From NCBI RefSeq assembly GCF_002778325.1, contig NZ_NESI01000001.1:248001-312000 (forward strand): a stretch of 64,000 bases of DNA. The letters are read 5' to 3'. The notes under the pieces are model-generated. The model worked only from the letters and a program-made list of their open reading frames with translations. It had not been told where the DNA came from and ran no database searches. The position numbers and the translations under genes were made by a program. This document shows positions 1 to 9,939 of this stretch, piece by piece (within the stretch, counting starts at the first letter, position 1; every line of letters starts with the position of its first letter). The DNA is from Limnohabitans sp. B9-3. GTDB taxonomy: Bacteria > Pseudomonadota > Gammaproteobacteria > Burkholderiales > Burkholderiaceae_C.

Positions 1-1
1 C

Positions 2-235
2 CAAGACCTGACCCCACTCCAAGAAACCCCAACCGGACTCTACCGCCACTACAAAGGCGGCCTGTACGAGGTGATTGGCACCGCCAGACACAGCGAAACC
101 CTAGAGGTGATGACGGTTTACCGTGCTCTCTACGGCGAACATGGCCTGTGGGTGCGCCCCGCCGCCATGTTCACCGAGCAAGTGACGATTGAAGGCGTGT
201 TGCAACCACGCTTTCAAAAAACCGCCACCGCCTAG
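2..235 (+). CDS. DUF1653-family protein, C-terminal part
   Basis: An open frame runs in from the left edge and stops with TAG at 233-235, giving 77 residues. The sequence Q-D-L-T-P-L-Q...GLYRHYKGGLYEV and the later LYGEHGLWVRPAAMF match the small DUF1653 family, proteins of about 70-80 residues or fused domains whose function is not established. The true start lies outside the window, so it cannot be told whether this is a stand-alone protein or the tail of a longer one. It converges on the acyl-CoA dehydrogenase gene that ends 6 bases further on. Confidence 0.75.
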   Translation, partial: QDLTPLQETPTGLYRHYKGGLYEVIGTARHSETLEVMTVYRALYGEHGLWVRPAAMFTEQVTIEGVLQPRFQKTATA

Positions 236-241
236 AAACGC

Positions 242-1357
242 TTAAGCAAACACCCCTGCGGTGTCTTGCATGTACGCCGACACTTCGCCCAAGTGGTGCA
301 AGGTGTCTCCAAAGGTCATTTCAAGTTGCGTGAGCTTCTTGAAATAGTGGCTGACGATGTACTCGTCGGTCACCCCAATGCCACCGTGCAACTGCACCGC
401 TTGTTGGCCCACAAAACGCATGGACACGCCCAATTGGTACTTGGCGCGGCTCATGGCGCGACGACGCTCGAGCGCGGGGTCATTGAGCTTCAAGGTGGCG
501 TAGTAGCTCATGGAGCGGGCCAACTCAAGCTGCATCTTCATGTCGGCCAAGCGATGGCGCAGGGCTTGGAAACTGCTGATGGCCACACCAAACTGCTTGC
601 GCATGTTCATGTAATCAATCGTGATGGTCACGGTTTTATCCATCACGCCCACGGCTTCAGCGCACAAAGCAGCAACGCCAATATCCACAGCATGCTCCAA
701 GGCGGTTTGGCCATCGGCCGTCACCAGCTGCGCAGAAGCGTTGTTCAAATGCAGTTCTGCCGCGCGGCTGCCGTCTTGCGACACATAGCCCTTGGCCGAC
801 ACGCCAGCGGACGCGCGCGCCACGATGAACAACGCCAATTTGCCGTTGGCCACCGCAGGCACCAAATACGCATCGGCCATGTCACCTGCGGGCACCACGC
901 TCTTGGCACCCGTCAACGTCCAGCCCGTGCCCACTGGCGTGGCTTGTGTTTTACAAGCTGCCAAGTTGTAGCGCCCTGCGCGCTCTTGCTGCGCCAGCAC
1001 CACCAAAGCTTCGCCGGAGGCCACTTTGCCGCACCACTCGGCTTGTACGTCAGCAGGCGCATAACCCGTCAACACCGCGCCCGCAATCAGGGTGTGTGCC
1101 AGAGGTTCAAGCACGATGCCGCGCCCCAACTCCTCCATCACCACCATGCCCTCGACAGGACCCATGCCCAAACCGCCCAGCTCTTCAGAGACATACAAGC
1201 CGCCCAAGCCCAGCTCGGTCAACTCGGTATAGGCCTCGCGCGAAAAGCCGCCCGCAGCCACGATGCCACGGCGACGCTCGAAGTCGTAGCCTTTATCCAC
1301 CCATTTGCGCACCGCATCGCGCAGTTGTTCTTGGTCGTCAGAAAAATTGAAATCCAT
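242..1357 (-). CDS. Acyl-CoA dehydrogenase, small-subunit type (PimD-like)
   Basis: A 371-residue flavoprotein of the acyl-CoA dehydrogenase family, expected to introduce a trans-2,3 double bond into a CoA thioester and pass electrons to ETF. It opens with the usual N-terminal helical domain (FSDDQEQLRDAVRKW) and ends with the C-terminal helical domain containing QLHGGIGVTDEY. The start is supported by AAGGA six bases upstream of the ATG. It lies 15 bases downstream of a second, longer acyl-CoA dehydrogenase on the same strand; such large/small pairs resemble the pimeloyl-CoA dehydrogenase PimC/PimD arrangement of dicarboxylate degradation. The family is certain; the dicarboxyl-CoA substrate is an inference from the pairing. 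Confidence 0.9.
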   Translation of the reverse strand: MDFNFSDDQEQLRDAVRKWVDKGYDFERRRGIVAAGGFSREAYTELTELGLGGLYVSEELGGLGMGPVEGMVVMEELGRGIVLEPLAHTLIAGAVLTGYAPADVQAEWCGKVASGEALVVLAQQERAGRYNLAACKTQATPVGTGWTLTGAKSVVPAGDMADAYLVPAVANGKLALFIVARASAGVSAKGYVSQDGSRAAELHLNNASAQLVTADGQTALEHAVDIGVAALCAEAVGVMDKTVTITIDYMNMRKQFGVAISSFQALRHRLADMKMQLELARSMSYYATLKLNDPALERRRAMSRAKYQLGVSMRFVGQQAVQLHGGIGVTDEYIVSHYFKKLTQLEMTFGDTLHHLGEVSAYMQDTAGVFA

Positions 1358-1372
1358 GATGAATCCTTGTGT

Positions 1373-2593
1373 TTAGCCCAGCACCACTTGCGCCACGATG
1401 TTGCGTTGCACCTCGTTAGAGCCGCCGTAAATGGTGGTTTTACGCATATTGAAGTAGGTCGACGCCAAAGGCGCGCTGCCCATGTCGCCGTTGGGCCACA
1501 AGCTGCTGAGCGCTTGATCGCCTTGGTAACCGGCTTGCATGGCCTCTTCAATGAACGGCACGCTGGCAGGGCCAGCCGCCAACATCATCAACTCGCTGTA
1601 ACGCTGCTGAATTTCGCTGCCCTTGATTTTGAGCAAGCCCGCGATGTCCAGCGACTGCTTGCCTGACTTCTCGGCCGACAGCACACGCAGCACCAGCATT
1701 TCCAGCGCCACCACATCCACCTCCAGCTTGGCCACTTCGTCGCGGAAGCGTTGAGCTTCTGCACCACCCGTGGCGGGGTCGTACACGCCCTCGGCCTTGG
1801 CAATGCGCTTCAAACGCTCCAACTCGCGCTTGGCGCGGTTCACGTCGGCAATGTTGGTGCGCTCGTGCGCCAGCAAATGCTTGGCATACGTCCAACCCTT
1901 GTTCTCTTCGCCCACCAAGTTTTCGACGGGTACTTCGACGTTGTCGAACCACACCTCGTTCACCTCACACTCGCCGTCGAGCAGCTTGATGGGTCGCACG
2001 CTCACGCCGGGAGACTTCATGTCGATCAGCAAAAACGAAATGCCGGTCTGGGGCTTGCCCTCGTTGCTGGTGCGTACCAAGCAAAAAATCCACTCGCCAA
2101 ACTGGCCCAAGGTGGTCCACGTTTTTTGGCCGTTCACGATGTACTTGTCACCCACGCGCTCGGCGCGGGTTTTGACCGAGGCCAGGTCAGAGCCCGAACC
2201 CGGCTCGCTGTAGCCTTGGCTCCACCACACATCGCCGCTGGCGATGCCAGGCAAGAAGCGCTGTTGTTGCTCGGCATTGCCAAACGCCATGATCACAGGC
2301 GCCACCATCACGGGGCCAAACGGCACGATGCGCGGGGCACCGGCCAACGCGCACTCTTCTTCGAACAAATGCTTTTGCACCGCTGTCCAACCGGGGCCGC
2401 CAAACTGCGTGGGCCAACCGTAGCCCAACCAGTTTTTAGCGCCCAAAATCTTGGCCCAACGCTGCATGTCTTCACGCGTCAGACGCAGCGCGTTGTGCAC
2501 CTTGTGCGACAAATCTTTGGGCAAATTGGCGTGCACCCAAGCACGCACTTCTTGGCGAAAAGCCTCTTCTTCCGGGGTGAAGGCCAAATCCAT
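1373..2593 (-). CDS. Acyl-CoA dehydrogenase, large-subunit type (PimC-like)
   Basis: A 406-residue acyl-CoA dehydrogenase. Visible landmarks are the N-terminal FTPEEEAFRQEVRAWVH helix, the FAD/substrate beta-domain signature QGYSEPGSGSDLASVKT followed by GQKTWTT, and the C-terminal IYGGSNEVQRNIVA. The start ATG has GGA about eight bases upstream. It is the first gene of a two-gene unit with the shorter dehydrogenase downstream, and probably forms a hetero-oligomer with it. It is divergent from purN, with 107 bases between that must hold both promoters. Closest recognisable type is PimC (pimeloyl-CoA dehydrogenase large subunit), but assignment to a given acyl-CoA is not possible from sequence alone. 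Confidence 0.9.
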   Translation of the reverse strand: MDLAFTPEEEAFRQEVRAWVHANLPKDLSHKVHNALRLTREDMQRWAKILGAKNWLGYGWPTQFGGPGWTAVQKHLFEEECALAGAPRIVPFGPVMVAPVIMAFGNAEQQQRFLPGIASGDVWWSQGYSEPGSGSDLASVKTRAERVGDKYIVNGQKTWTTLGQFGEWIFCLVRTSNEGKPQTGISFLLIDMKSPGVSVRPIKLLDGECEVNEVWFDNVEVPVENLVGEENKGWTYAKHLLAHERTNIADVNRAKRELERLKRIAKAEGVYDPATGGAEAQRFRDEVAKLEVDVVALEMLVLRVLSAEKSGKQSLDIAGLLKIKGSEIQQRYSELMMLAAGPASVPFIEEAMQAGYQGDQALSSLWPNGDMGSAPLASTYFNMRKTTIYGGSNEVQRNIVAQVVLG

Positions 2594-2700
2594 GACGGGT
2601 TCCTTTAGTTTGACGAATGCGATGTTTTAGCACGACCGTGCTCTTTTTCTTGTCCAGACCACGACAAACGAGGGCAAACCCTGATTGATAATTTACCCAC

Positions 2701-3291
2701 ATGAAAAATATCGTGATCTTGATTTCTGGCGCTGGCTCCAACATGGCCGCCATCGTGCGCACCGCAGAAAAGCAAAACTGGACCCAACGCCTCAACGCCC
2801 GTGTCAGCGCCATCATCAGCAACAAAGCGGACACAGAAGGCTTGGTGTTTGCCAAAGAACACGGCATTGCCACCGTTGTGGTGGACCACAAAGCCTTCGC
2901 TGGCGAACCACAACCCCGCGAAGCCTTTGACGCTGCGCTGATGGCCGAAATCGACAAACACCAGCCCCACCTTTTGGTTCTGGCCGGATTCATGCGCATC
3001 CTCACCCCAGGCTTTGTGGCGCACTACGAGGGTAGGCTCATCAATATCCACCCCTCACTGTTGCCTGCCTTCACAGGTTTAAACACCCACGCACGCGCCA
3101 TCGAAGCCGGCTGTAAATTTGCGGGAGCTACTGTGCACCGCGTCACCGACCAGCTCGACCATGGCGACATACTGGCCCAAGCCGTGGTGCCCGTGCTGGA
3201 TGACGACACCGCAGACACACTGGCTGCCCGGGTGTTGACGCAGGAGCATTTGATTTATCCGAAGGCCGTGGCGGCGTTGTTAGCCCATTAA
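2701..3291 (+). CDS. purN: Phosphoribosylglycinamide formyltransferase (GART)
   Basis: 196 residues, the normal length for PurN, which transfers a formyl group from 10-formyl-THF to GAR in step three of purine synthesis in the cytosol. The N-terminal phosphate-binding loop ISGAGSNM is present. The catalytic Asn and His sit in INIHPSLLP (N115, H117) and the catalytic Asp in TDQLDHGD (D153), matching the E. coli N106/H108/D144 triad by alignment. The gene stands alone on the plus strand, divergent from the acyl-CoA dehydrogenases, and is followed by an 18-bp inverted repeat. Confidence 0.96.
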   Translation: MKNIVILISGAGSNMAAIVRTAEKQNWTQRLNARVSAIISNKADTEGLVFAKEHGIATVVVDHKAFAGEPQPREAFDAALMAEIDKHQPHLLVLAGFMRILTPGFVAHYEGRLINIHPSLLPAFTGLNTHARAIEAGCKFAGATVHRVTDQLDHGDILAQAVVPVLDDDTADTLAARVLTQEHLIYPKAVAALLAH

Positions 3292-3320
3292 CAAAGGTCG
3301 AGTGAAGAAACTCGCAGCTG

Positions 3321-3384
3321 AGAGTGGTATGGCCAGCTGACGATTTTTGGTACCCCAGCATGAGGAAGCTGGCCATACCACTCT
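3321..3384. repeat. Perfect 18-bp inverted repeat between convergent genes
   Basis: The arms are 3321-3338 (AGAGTGGTATGGCCAGCT) and 3367-3384 (its exact reverse complement), separated by 28 bases. Pairing continues outward for three more bases after one mismatch. The element lies between the convergent genes purN and the HNH nuclease, but neither side carries a T-run, so it is not a classical intrinsic terminator. It could be a REP-like palindrome, a miniature transposon remnant or a factor-independent pausing hairpin. Confidence 0.7.
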
Positions 3385-3425
3385 AAGCGGAGCAACAGCC
3401 CACAGGCCGGAGCTAACGCAAAAAC

Positions 3426-3983
3426 CTAAGCCATCAGCCGAGAACTTTTAGGCACATGCGCCATCAAAAACTCCATCTGGTCCGCCAAGATACGGCGGTT
3501 ACGCAAGATGAAGTCTTCCCACAACGATGGCTCGTAAGGCGTGTACAACAACGGCATGCGCGCTTGCTCAGGGGTGCGATTGCCCTTGCGGTGGTTGCAC
3601 GATTTGCACGCTGTCACCACGTTCATCCACACATTGGGGCCGCCTTGGCCGACGGGACGAATGTGTTCGCGGGTGAGTTCTGATTCGTGAAAGTGGTCAC
3701 CACAATAAGCGCAGACGTTGCGGTCACGGCTGAAGAGCTTGTCGTTGCTCAGGCCGGACTTCAAATCAAACGGGTTGATATTGGGCACGCCTTTGGTGCC
3801 GATGATGCTGTTGACCGTGATGATCGATTGCTCACCCGTGATGGCGTTGGTGCCGCCATGAAACACCGCCACCTCGCCGCCAGATTCCCAGCGCACTTCG
3901 TCGGCCGCGTAATGGAGGACCGCTTCTTCCAGCGATATCCACGACTGCGGCAGCCCTTGGGCAGACAGTTTCAAGACTTTCAC
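3426..3983 (-). CDS. HNH endonuclease-domain protein
   Basis: 185 residues. The C-terminal half carries a zinc-type HNH fold: CAYCG and CKSCN supply the four zinc cysteines around residues 92-95 and 127-130, and REHIRP carries the catalytic-type histidine. HNH proteins nick or cut DNA; this one belongs to a single-domain type frequently seen as a housekeeping-looking gene in Comamonadaceae, and its physiological role is unknown. It is divergent from ribF. No toxin, restriction or phage genes flank it, so a defence role is not indicated by context. Confidence 0.85.
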   Translation of the reverse strand: MKVLKLSAQGLPQSWISLEEAVLHYAADEVRWESGGEVAVFHGGTNAITGEQSIITVNSIIGTKGVPNINPFDLKSGLSNDKLFSRDRNVCAYCGDHFHESELTREHIRPVGQGGPNVWMNVVTACKSCNHRKGNRTPEQARMPLLYTPYEPSLWEDFILRNRRILADQMEFLMAHVPKSSRLMA

Positions 3984-4093
3984 ACCTCACCTCCATTCGC
4001 TTGCAAAAACGACCGTTTGGGAATGCACATCTATCGCTGACAATATACCTTTATTGGGTGACAGTTTCATGTTCGTCGCCCCACACTCAAATC

Positions 4094-5068
4094 ATGCAAA
4101 TTTTTCGAGGCTTCCATCACCCGCAATTGGCCAAAGCCTGTGCTTTGACCATCGGTAACTTTGACGGCGTGCACCGTGGTCACCAAGCCATGCTGGCCCT
4201 GCTCAACAGCGAAGCGCGCCACCGTGGCGTGCCCAGTTGTGTGATGACGTTTGAGCCGCATCCGCGCGACTTCTTTGCTTCAAAGCTGAGCCAACCCGAC
4301 TTGGCACCTGCCCGCATCGCCACGCTGCGCGACAAGTTCAATGAGCTCAGCGCCTGCGGTGTTGATCAATGTGTGGTGTTGCCGTTCAACCACGCCTTTG
4401 CCTCGCAACAGCCGCAAGCCTTCATCGAAGAGGTGTTGGTCAAAGGCTTGGGCGTGAAATACGTGCTGGTGGGGGACGACTTCCGCTTTGGGGCTAAACG
4501 CGCGGGCGATTACGCCATGCTCGATGCGGCAGGCACCGCGCAAGGCTTCGATGTAGCCCGTATGAACAGCTACGAAGTCCGCGGCCTGCGTGTGTCAAGT
4601 TCTGCCGTTCGCGAGGCCATGGGCCGTGGCGCCATGCAAGAGGTGGCGCAGCTGCTGGGTCGCCCCTACGCCATCTCGGGCCATGTGGTGCATGGCCGCA
4701 AGTTGGGCCGCGAGCTGGACTGCCGCACACTCAACTTGCGCTTCACCCACTGGAAGCCCGCCGCCAGCGGCATCTTCGTGGTGCAGGTACACGGTTTGGC
4801 CGAACAGCCCCTCGCAGGCGTGGCCAATTTGGGCATTCGCCCCTCGCTTGACCCGACCGATGTGAACGGTGGCCGCGTGCTGCTTGAAACCCATTGCCTC
4901 GACTGGCCCGCCCACCTAGGCGCTGAGGGGGGCTACGGTAAAATCATCCGTGTGGAACTGCTGCACAAATTACACGACGAGCTGAAGTACGACGGTCTGG
5001 ACGCCTTGATGCAAGGCATACACAAAGACTGCAACGACGCACGCGCTTGGCTCGCAGCCCGAATTTGA
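4094..5068 (+). CDS. ribF: Bifunctional riboflavin kinase / FAD synthetase
   Basis: 324 residues from the ATG at 4094; the reading frame is open further upstream but the family begins near MQIFRGF. RibF phosphorylates riboflavin to FMN and then adenylates FMN to FAD. The N-terminal nucleotidyltransferase domain shows [12 protein letters not shown] at about residues 19-30, and [10 protein letters not shown] follows in the linker to the kinase domain, where [11 protein letters not shown] and LGIRPS are recognisable. It stands 127 bases upstream of ileS on the same strand, the common ribF-ileS-lspA order of Proteobacteria. No FMN riboswitch was recognised upstream. Confidence 0.95.
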   Translation: MQIFRGFHHPQLAKACALTIGNFDGVHRGHQAMLALLNSEARHRGVPSCVMTFEPHPRDFFASKLSQPDLAPARIATLRDKFNELSACGVDQCVVLPFNHAFASQQPQAFIEEVLVKGLGVKYVLVGDDFRFGAKRAGDYAMLDAAGTAQGFDVARMNSYEVRGLRVSSSAVREAMGRGAMQEVAQLLGRPYAISGHVVHGRKLGRELDCRTLNLRFTHWKPAASGIFVVQVHGLAEQPLAGVANLGIRPSLDPTDVNGGRVLLETHCLDWPAHLGAEGGYGKIIRVELLHKLHDELKYDGLDALMQGIHKDCNDARAWLAARI

Positions 5069-5195
5069 CGGGGCGTGCAGCCCCTTCCGCTGCACATTGC
5101 CCCGCGCCTTTTTTTCCTCGTCTGCCCAGATGCCGCCCTTTAAACGCGGATCTCACAGACACCGCCCAGATTTAAGCCTCCGACCTGAGACAGCC

Positions 5196-8120
5196 ATGAC
5201 CGACAAAGCCACTCCCGCATCCACCGACTACCGCGCCACCCTCAACATGATGGACACCCCGTTCCCCATGCGAGGCGACTTGCCTAAACGCGAACCCGCT
5301 TGGGCCAAACAATGGAACGAAGAAGGGTTGTACAAAAAACTGCGCGTGGCCCGCCAAGGCGCACCGCTGTTTGTGTTGCACGACGGCCCGCCCTACGCCA
5401 ACGGCAAGCTGCACATCGGCCACGCGCTGAACAAAGTGCTGAAGGACATGATCGTCAAGTCCAAGCAACTCGCTGGCTTTGACGCGCAATACATCCCCGG
5501 TTGGGACTGCCACGGTTTGCCCATCGAGAACGCCATCGAAAAACTGCACGGCCGCAAACTCAGCCGCGATGACATGCAAGCCAAGAGCCGCGCATTCGCC
5601 ACCGAGCAAATTGACCAACAGCGCGAAGACTTCAAACGCTTGGGCGTCTTGGGTGACTGGGAGCGCCCCTACCGCACCATGGACCCCGCCAACGAAGCCG
5701 GCCAACTGCGCGCCTTCAAACGCGTGATGGAACGCGGCTTTGTGTACCGTGGCTTGAAGCCCGTTTACTGGTGCTTTGACTGCGGCTCGTCACTCGCTGA
5801 GTTTGAAATTGAATACGCCGACAAAAAGAGCGACACCTTGGACGTGGCCTTTTTGTGCGCCCAGCCCGAGAAACTGGCTTCTGCGTTTGGTTTACCCAAA
5901 CTCGACAAAGAAGCCTTTGCAGTCATCTGGACCACCACCGCGTGGACCATCCCTGCCAACCAAGCGCTCAACATGAAGGCAGACATTACCTACGCGTTGG
6001 TCGACACCGAGCGTGGTTTGTTGATGTGCGCGGCCTCGTTGGTCGAGAAATGTTTGGCGCGTTGGAAGCTCGAGGGCACGGTCGTTGCCACAGCCACGGG
6101 CGACAAGCTGGGCCTGATTGAATTCAACCACCCACTGTCACACGTGGACGCTGGCTACCAACGCACCGCCCCCGTGTTCTTGGCCGACTACGTGGGCGAA
6201 GGCGACGGCACAGGCATCGTGCACAGCGCGCCTGCCTACGGCGTGGATGACTTCAACTCATGCATGGCCAACGGCATGAAGTACACCGACATCTTGAACC
6301 CCGTGCAAGGCAACGGCGCCTACGCGGCGGACTTCCCGCTGTTCGGTGGCCAGCACATCTGGAAGGCTGTGCCCGTCATTCTGGAAGCGCTACAAAACGC
6401 AGACCGCTTGATGGCCACACAAACCATCACGCACAGCTACCCACACTGCTGGCGTCATAAAACGCCCGTCATCTACCGCGCTGCGGCGCAGTGGTTCATC
6501 CGCATGGATGCGTTTGACAGCACCACCGAAAAAACCACCGGCAAGTTCATCACCGACAAGTCGTCGCATTCATTGCGTGAACTGGCGTTGAACGCGATTG
6601 ATAAAACGCACTTCTACCCAGAAAACGGCCGCGCACGTTTGCGCGACATGATTGCCAACCGTCCCGATTGGTGCATCTCGCGCCAACGCAGCTGGGGCGT
6701 GCCCGTGCCGTTCTTCTTGCACAAGGACAGCGGCGAGTTGCACCCACGCACCATGGCCATCATGGACCAAGCGGCCGACATCGTCGAAAAAGGCGGCATC
6801 GAGGCATGGAGCCGCGTGACAGTGGAAGACATCCTCAACCAGCCCGGCGACGACGCAGCCAGTTACACCAAGAGCACCGACATCTTGGAGGTGTGGTTTG
6901 ACTCAGGCTCCACCTTCCAACACGTGCTGCGTGGCAGCCACAAAGATGCCTATAACTTTGGCGTGAACCACCGTGCGCCCTTCCACGCCTCGGCTGACAA
7001 CTCAACCCCTGAAGCCGATTTGTATTTAGAAGGCCACGACCAACACCGCGGCTGGTTCCACAGCTCCTTGTTGCTCGGCTGCGCCTTGTACGACCGCGCC
7101 CCCTACAAAGGCCTGCTGACCCACGGCTTTGCCACCGACGGCCAAGGCCGCAAGATGAGCAAGAGCTTGGGCAACACGGTCGCGCCACAAGAAGTGAGCG
7201 ACAAGATGGGCGCTGAAATCGTGCGCTTGTGGGTGGCATCGACCGACTACTCGGGCGACTTGAACATCGACGACAAAATCTTGGCCCGCGTGGTCGACGC
7301 GTACCGCCGCATCCGCAACACCCTGCGTTTCTTGCTCGCCAACGTGAGCGACTTTGACCCAGCGACAGACGGCGTGGCGTTTGATGACTTGTTGGAAATC
7401 GACAAGGTCGCGCTGTCCCGCGCCGCCCAAGTGCAAGCCGACATTCGCGCGCACTTTGATGCGTATGAGTTCCACCCTGTGGTGTCGAAGTTACAGCTGT
7501 ATTGTTCAGAAGATTTGGGCGCGTTCTATTTGGACGTGCTCAAAGACCGCTTGTACACCACAGCGCCAAAATCACTCGCTCGTCGCAGCGCACAAACCGC
7601 GTTGCACCAAATCACCCAGGCCATGCTGCGCTGGATGGCGCCGTTCCTCAGCTTCACGGCTGAAGAGGCGTGGACGACATTTGGTACGTCGGAATCAATC
7701 TTCTTGGAGACTTTCACCCACTTCGGCGAAGTCAATGCCGAGCTGATGCACAAGTGGCGCACCGTGCAACAGGTGCGCGAGTTGGCTAACAAAGAAATCG
7801 AAAATAAACGCACCGAAGGTTTGGTGGGGGCATCGCTGCAAGCCGAGTTGGTCATCCACTGCGATGGCGCAACCTATGACGCGCTGGCCTCGCTGGGCGA
7901 GGACTTGAAGTTTGTGTTCATCACCTCCAAGGTCGCACTCGTCAAAGGCGAAGGCTTGACGGTTGAAGTCAAAGCAAGCGTTGCCACCAAGTGTGACCGC
8001 TGCTGGCATTACAGCGACGATGTGGGCGAAAACGTGGCGGTTAACCCCGCTCACCCCACCCTGTGCGGCCGTTGCGACAGCAACTTGCATGGCAGCGGTG
8101 AAGTGCGTCACTTCGCTTAA
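5196..8120 (+). CDS. ileS: Isoleucine-tRNA ligase
   Basis: 974 residues from the ATG at 5196; an in-frame 33-codon extension upstream is not conserved in the family and was dropped. It charges tRNA-Ile with isoleucine in the cytosol. The class I signatures are present: [11 protein letters not shown] (HIGH at 73-76) and KMSKS at 653-657. The tail carries the zinc ribbon CDRCW...CGRC typical of the bacterial type 1 enzyme, so it is not the mupirocin-resistant eukaryote-like form. The next gene, lspA, starts 57 bases downstream and is probably co-transcribed. Confidence 0.98.
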   Translation: MTDKATPASTDYRATLNMMDTPFPMRGDLPKREPAWAKQWNEEGLYKKLRVARQGAPLFVLHDGPPYANGKLHIGHALNKVLKDMIVKSKQLAGFDAQYIPGWDCHGLPIENAIEKLHGRKLSRDDMQAKSRAFATEQIDQQREDFKRLGVLGDWERPYRTMDPANEAGQLRAFKRVMERGFVYRGLKPVYWCFDCGSSLAEFEIEYADKKSDTLDVAFLCAQPEKLASAFGLPKLDKEAFAVIWTTTAWTIPANQALNMKADITYALVDTERGLLMCAASLVEKCLARWKLEGTVVATATGDKLGLIEFNHPLSHVDAGYQRTAPVFLADYVGEGDGTGIVHSAPAYGVDDFNSCMANGMKYTDILNPVQGNGAYAADFPLFGGQHIWKAVPVILEALQNADRLMATQTITHSYPHCWRHKTPVIYRAAAQWFIRMDAFDSTTEKTTGKFITDKSSHSLRELALNAIDKTHFYPENGRARLRDMIANRPDWCISRQRSWGVPVPFFLHKDSGELHPRTMAIMDQAADIVEKGGIEAWSRVTVEDILNQPGDDAASYTKSTDILEVWFDSGSTFQHVLRGSHKDAYNFGVNHRAPFHASADNSTPEADLYLEGHDQHRGWFHSSLLLGCALYDRAPYKGLLTHGFATDGQGRKMSKSLGNTVAPQEVSDKMGAEIVRLWVASTDYSGDLNIDDKILARVVDAYRRIRNTLRFLLANVSDFDPATDGVAFDDLLEIDKVALSRAAQVQADIRAHFDAYEFHPVVSKLQLYCSEDLGAFYLDVLKDRLYTTAPKSLARRSAQTALHQITQAMLRWMAPFLSFTAEEAWTTFGTSESIFLETFTHFGEVNAELMHKWRTVQQVRELANKEIENKRTEGLVGASLQAELVIHCDGATYDALASLGEDLKFVFITSKVALVKGEGLTVEVKASVATKCDRCWHYSDDVGENVAVNPAHPTLCGRCDSNLHGSGEVRHFA

Positions 8121-8177
8121 ACCTTGGTGCTTCAACACTGACGCCTTCACCCTGAACTCCACACCTCAAAGGCCCCT

Positions 8178-8687
8178 ATGGCACGCCCCTCCCTCGTTCG
8201 CAAAGGCAACAGCCACACGTCTTACTGGCTGTGGCTGGGTTTGGCCTTGGTGGTGTTGCTCGCCGATCAGTTCACCAAGGTGTTGATCGTCAGCACCTAC
8301 AGTTTGGGTGAAGGCTTTCCAGTCACCAGCTTCTTCAACATCGTGCGGGTCCACAACACGGGCGCAGCCTTCTCGTTCCTCGCTTCAGCGGGTGGTTGGC
8401 AACGTTGGTTCTTCACGGGGTTAGGCTTGGTCGCAGCCACAGTGATGGTGTGGATGCTCAAGAAGCACCCCAACCAAAAGCTGTTTGGCTTTGCCATTGG
8501 CTGCGTTTTAGGCGGGGCCATTGGCAACGTGATCGACCGCTTGCTTTACGGTTATGTGGTGGACTTTCTTGACTTCCATTACGCGGGAATCCACTTCCCA
8601 GCGTTCAACGTGGCTGACAGTGCCATCACGGTAGGCGCGGCGTGTTTGATCTTGGATGAAATTTTGCGCGTGAGGCGCGGTCACTGA
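8178..8687 (+). CDS. lspA: Lipoprotein signal peptidase II
   Basis: 169 residues, normal for LspA, an inner-membrane aspartic protease that removes signal peptides from diacylglyceryl-modified prolipoproteins. Four hydrophobic segments can be seen. The two catalytic aspartates are in GNVIDR (D120) and FNVADS (D147), and the conserved [10 protein letters not shown] motif is at about 58-67. It closes the ribF-ileS-lspA run and is followed within 35 bases by a strong terminator hairpin. Confidence 0.97.
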   Translation: MARPSLVRKGNSHTSYWLWLGLALVVLLADQFTKVLIVSTYSLGEGFPVTSFFNIVRVHNTGAAFSFLASAGGWQRWFFTGLGLVAATVMVWMLKKHPNQKLFGFAIGCVLGGAIGNVIDRLLYGYVVDFLDFHYAGIHFPAFNVADSAITVGAACLILDEILRVRRGH

Positions 8688-8721
8688 GGCTGACACGGGC
8701 CATCCAACTGACTTAGAAACG

Positions 8722-8754
8722 AAAAAGCCTTGCTGAATTTCAGCAAGGCTTTTT
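8722..8754. terminator. Bidirectional intrinsic terminator
   Basis: A 15-bp perfect stem, AAAAAGCCTTGCTGA / TCAGCAAGGCTTTTT, with a three-base ATT loop. It has a T-run on the plus strand and, by symmetry, on the minus strand. It sits between the convergent genes lspA and the quinone oxidoreductase and can end transcripts from both sides. Confidence 0.93.
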
Positions 8755-8828
8755 TAGTCTGATCCACCCTACGCCACATCACCTGTGGCGCAGGGTTGCG
8801 AGGTCGAAGCGCAAGCTCCGACGCAAGT

Positions 8829-9812
8829 TCACAACGTGATGATGGTGCAGCCCGTGGTCTTGCGAGCTTCCAAATCACGGTGCGCTTGGGCAATGTCGGC
8901 CAAGGGATAGGTTTGGTCGATGTGAATCTTCACCTTGCCGCTGGTGACGGCTTCAAACAAATCGTCGGCCATCTCTTGTGTGCTCTCACGCGTGGTGATG
9001 TGGCTGAACAAGGTTTGACGGGTGAGGTAGATCGAGCCCTTGGGGCCCAAGATGCCGGGGGAGATCGGGGCGGGTGCGCCAGAGGCGTTGCCAAAGCTCG
9101 CCATCAACCCAAACGGTGCCAAGCAGTCGAGCGACTTGTCCCACGTGTCTTTGCCCACCGAGTCGTACACCACTTTCACACCCTTGCCGCCTGTGATTTC
9201 TTTCACACGCGCCAAGAAGTCTTCGGTGTTGTAGTTGATGGCGTGTGAGGCGCCGTTGGCCAAGGCCAATTGGCACTTGGCATCGCTGCCTGCGGTGCCG
9301 ATCAAGTTGTAACCCAGCGCCTTGGCCCATTGGCAAGCGATCAAGCCCACGCCACCGGCAGCGGCATGGAACAAGATGAAGTCACCCGCTTTCAAGCCGC
9401 CTTGAGGCAAGGTGCGCTTGAGCAAATACTGGGCGGTCAAGCCCTTGAGCATCATGGCGGCACCGGTCTCGAACGAGATGGCATCAGGCAATTTGCACAC
9501 GCACTTGGCGGGCATCACACGCTCTTCGCAGTAGCTGCCGGGAGGCTGGCTGGCGTAAGCAGCGCGGTCGCCCACTTTCAAATGGGTCACCCCCTCACCC
9601 ACGGCTTCCACCACGCCCGAGGCCTCCATACCCAAGCGCAAAGGCATGGGCAAGGCATACAAACCACTGCGTTGGTACACGTCAATGAAGTTCAAGCCGA
9701 CGGCCTTGTGGCGGATGCGAATTTCGCCGGGACCGGGTTGACCGACTGTGACGTCGACGAGCTTGAGTTCTTCAGGGCCGCCGTTTTTTTCGATGATGAC
9801 TGCTTTGGTCAT
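8829..9812 (-). CDS. NADPH:quinone oxidoreductase, zinc-less MDR family
   Basis: 327 residues from the ATG at 9812, chosen because GGAG lies nine bases upstream; an in-frame ATG 15 bases earlier has no such site. It belongs to the medium-chain dehydrogenase/reductase family: GroES-like domain first (GLNFIDVYQRSGLY, GMEASGVVEAVGEGV), then a Rossmann domain with AAAGGVGLIACQWA. The structural and catalytic zinc cysteines of alcohol dehydrogenases are absent, as in QOR/CurA-type NADPH-dependent quinone or enone reductases. It is convergent with lspA and divergent from the exporter gene at 9940. The natural substrate cannot be read from sequence. Confidence 0.92.
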   Translation of the reverse strand: MTKAVIIEKNGGPEELKLVDVTVGQPGPGEIRIRHKAVGLNFIDVYQRSGLYALPMPLRLGMEASGVVEAVGEGVTHLKVGDRAAYASQPPGSYCEERVMPAKCVCKLPDAISFETGAAMMLKGLTAQYLLKRTLPQGGLKAGDFILFHAAAGGVGLIACQWAKALGYNLIGTAGSDAKCQLALANGASHAINYNTEDFLARVKEITGGKGVKVVYDSVGKDTWDKSLDCLAPFGLMASFGNASGAPAPISPGILGPKGSIYLTRQTLFSHITTRESTQEMADDLFEAVTSGKVKIHIDQTYPLADIAQAHRDLEARKTTGCTIITL

Positions 9813-9939
9813 GGTGATGTGCTCCAAGGTTTGTAAAGGTGATTCTGGTTTTCAAGACGATGAATCCTGCCATGAATTTGGTCCCCCACATGTCACTTGG
9901 GTTATCTGGCGACGTGTGGCTCAGGTAGAGTCAAACCCT

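Noticed and set aside
266-1666. 466-codon plus-strand open frame
   Set aside because: It is antisense to two well-conserved acyl-CoA dehydrogenases and is rich in His/Arg/Ala as expected for a shadow frame.
3984-4093. FMN riboswitch before ribF
   Set aside because: The 110-base interval shows none of the conserved RFN-element sequence.
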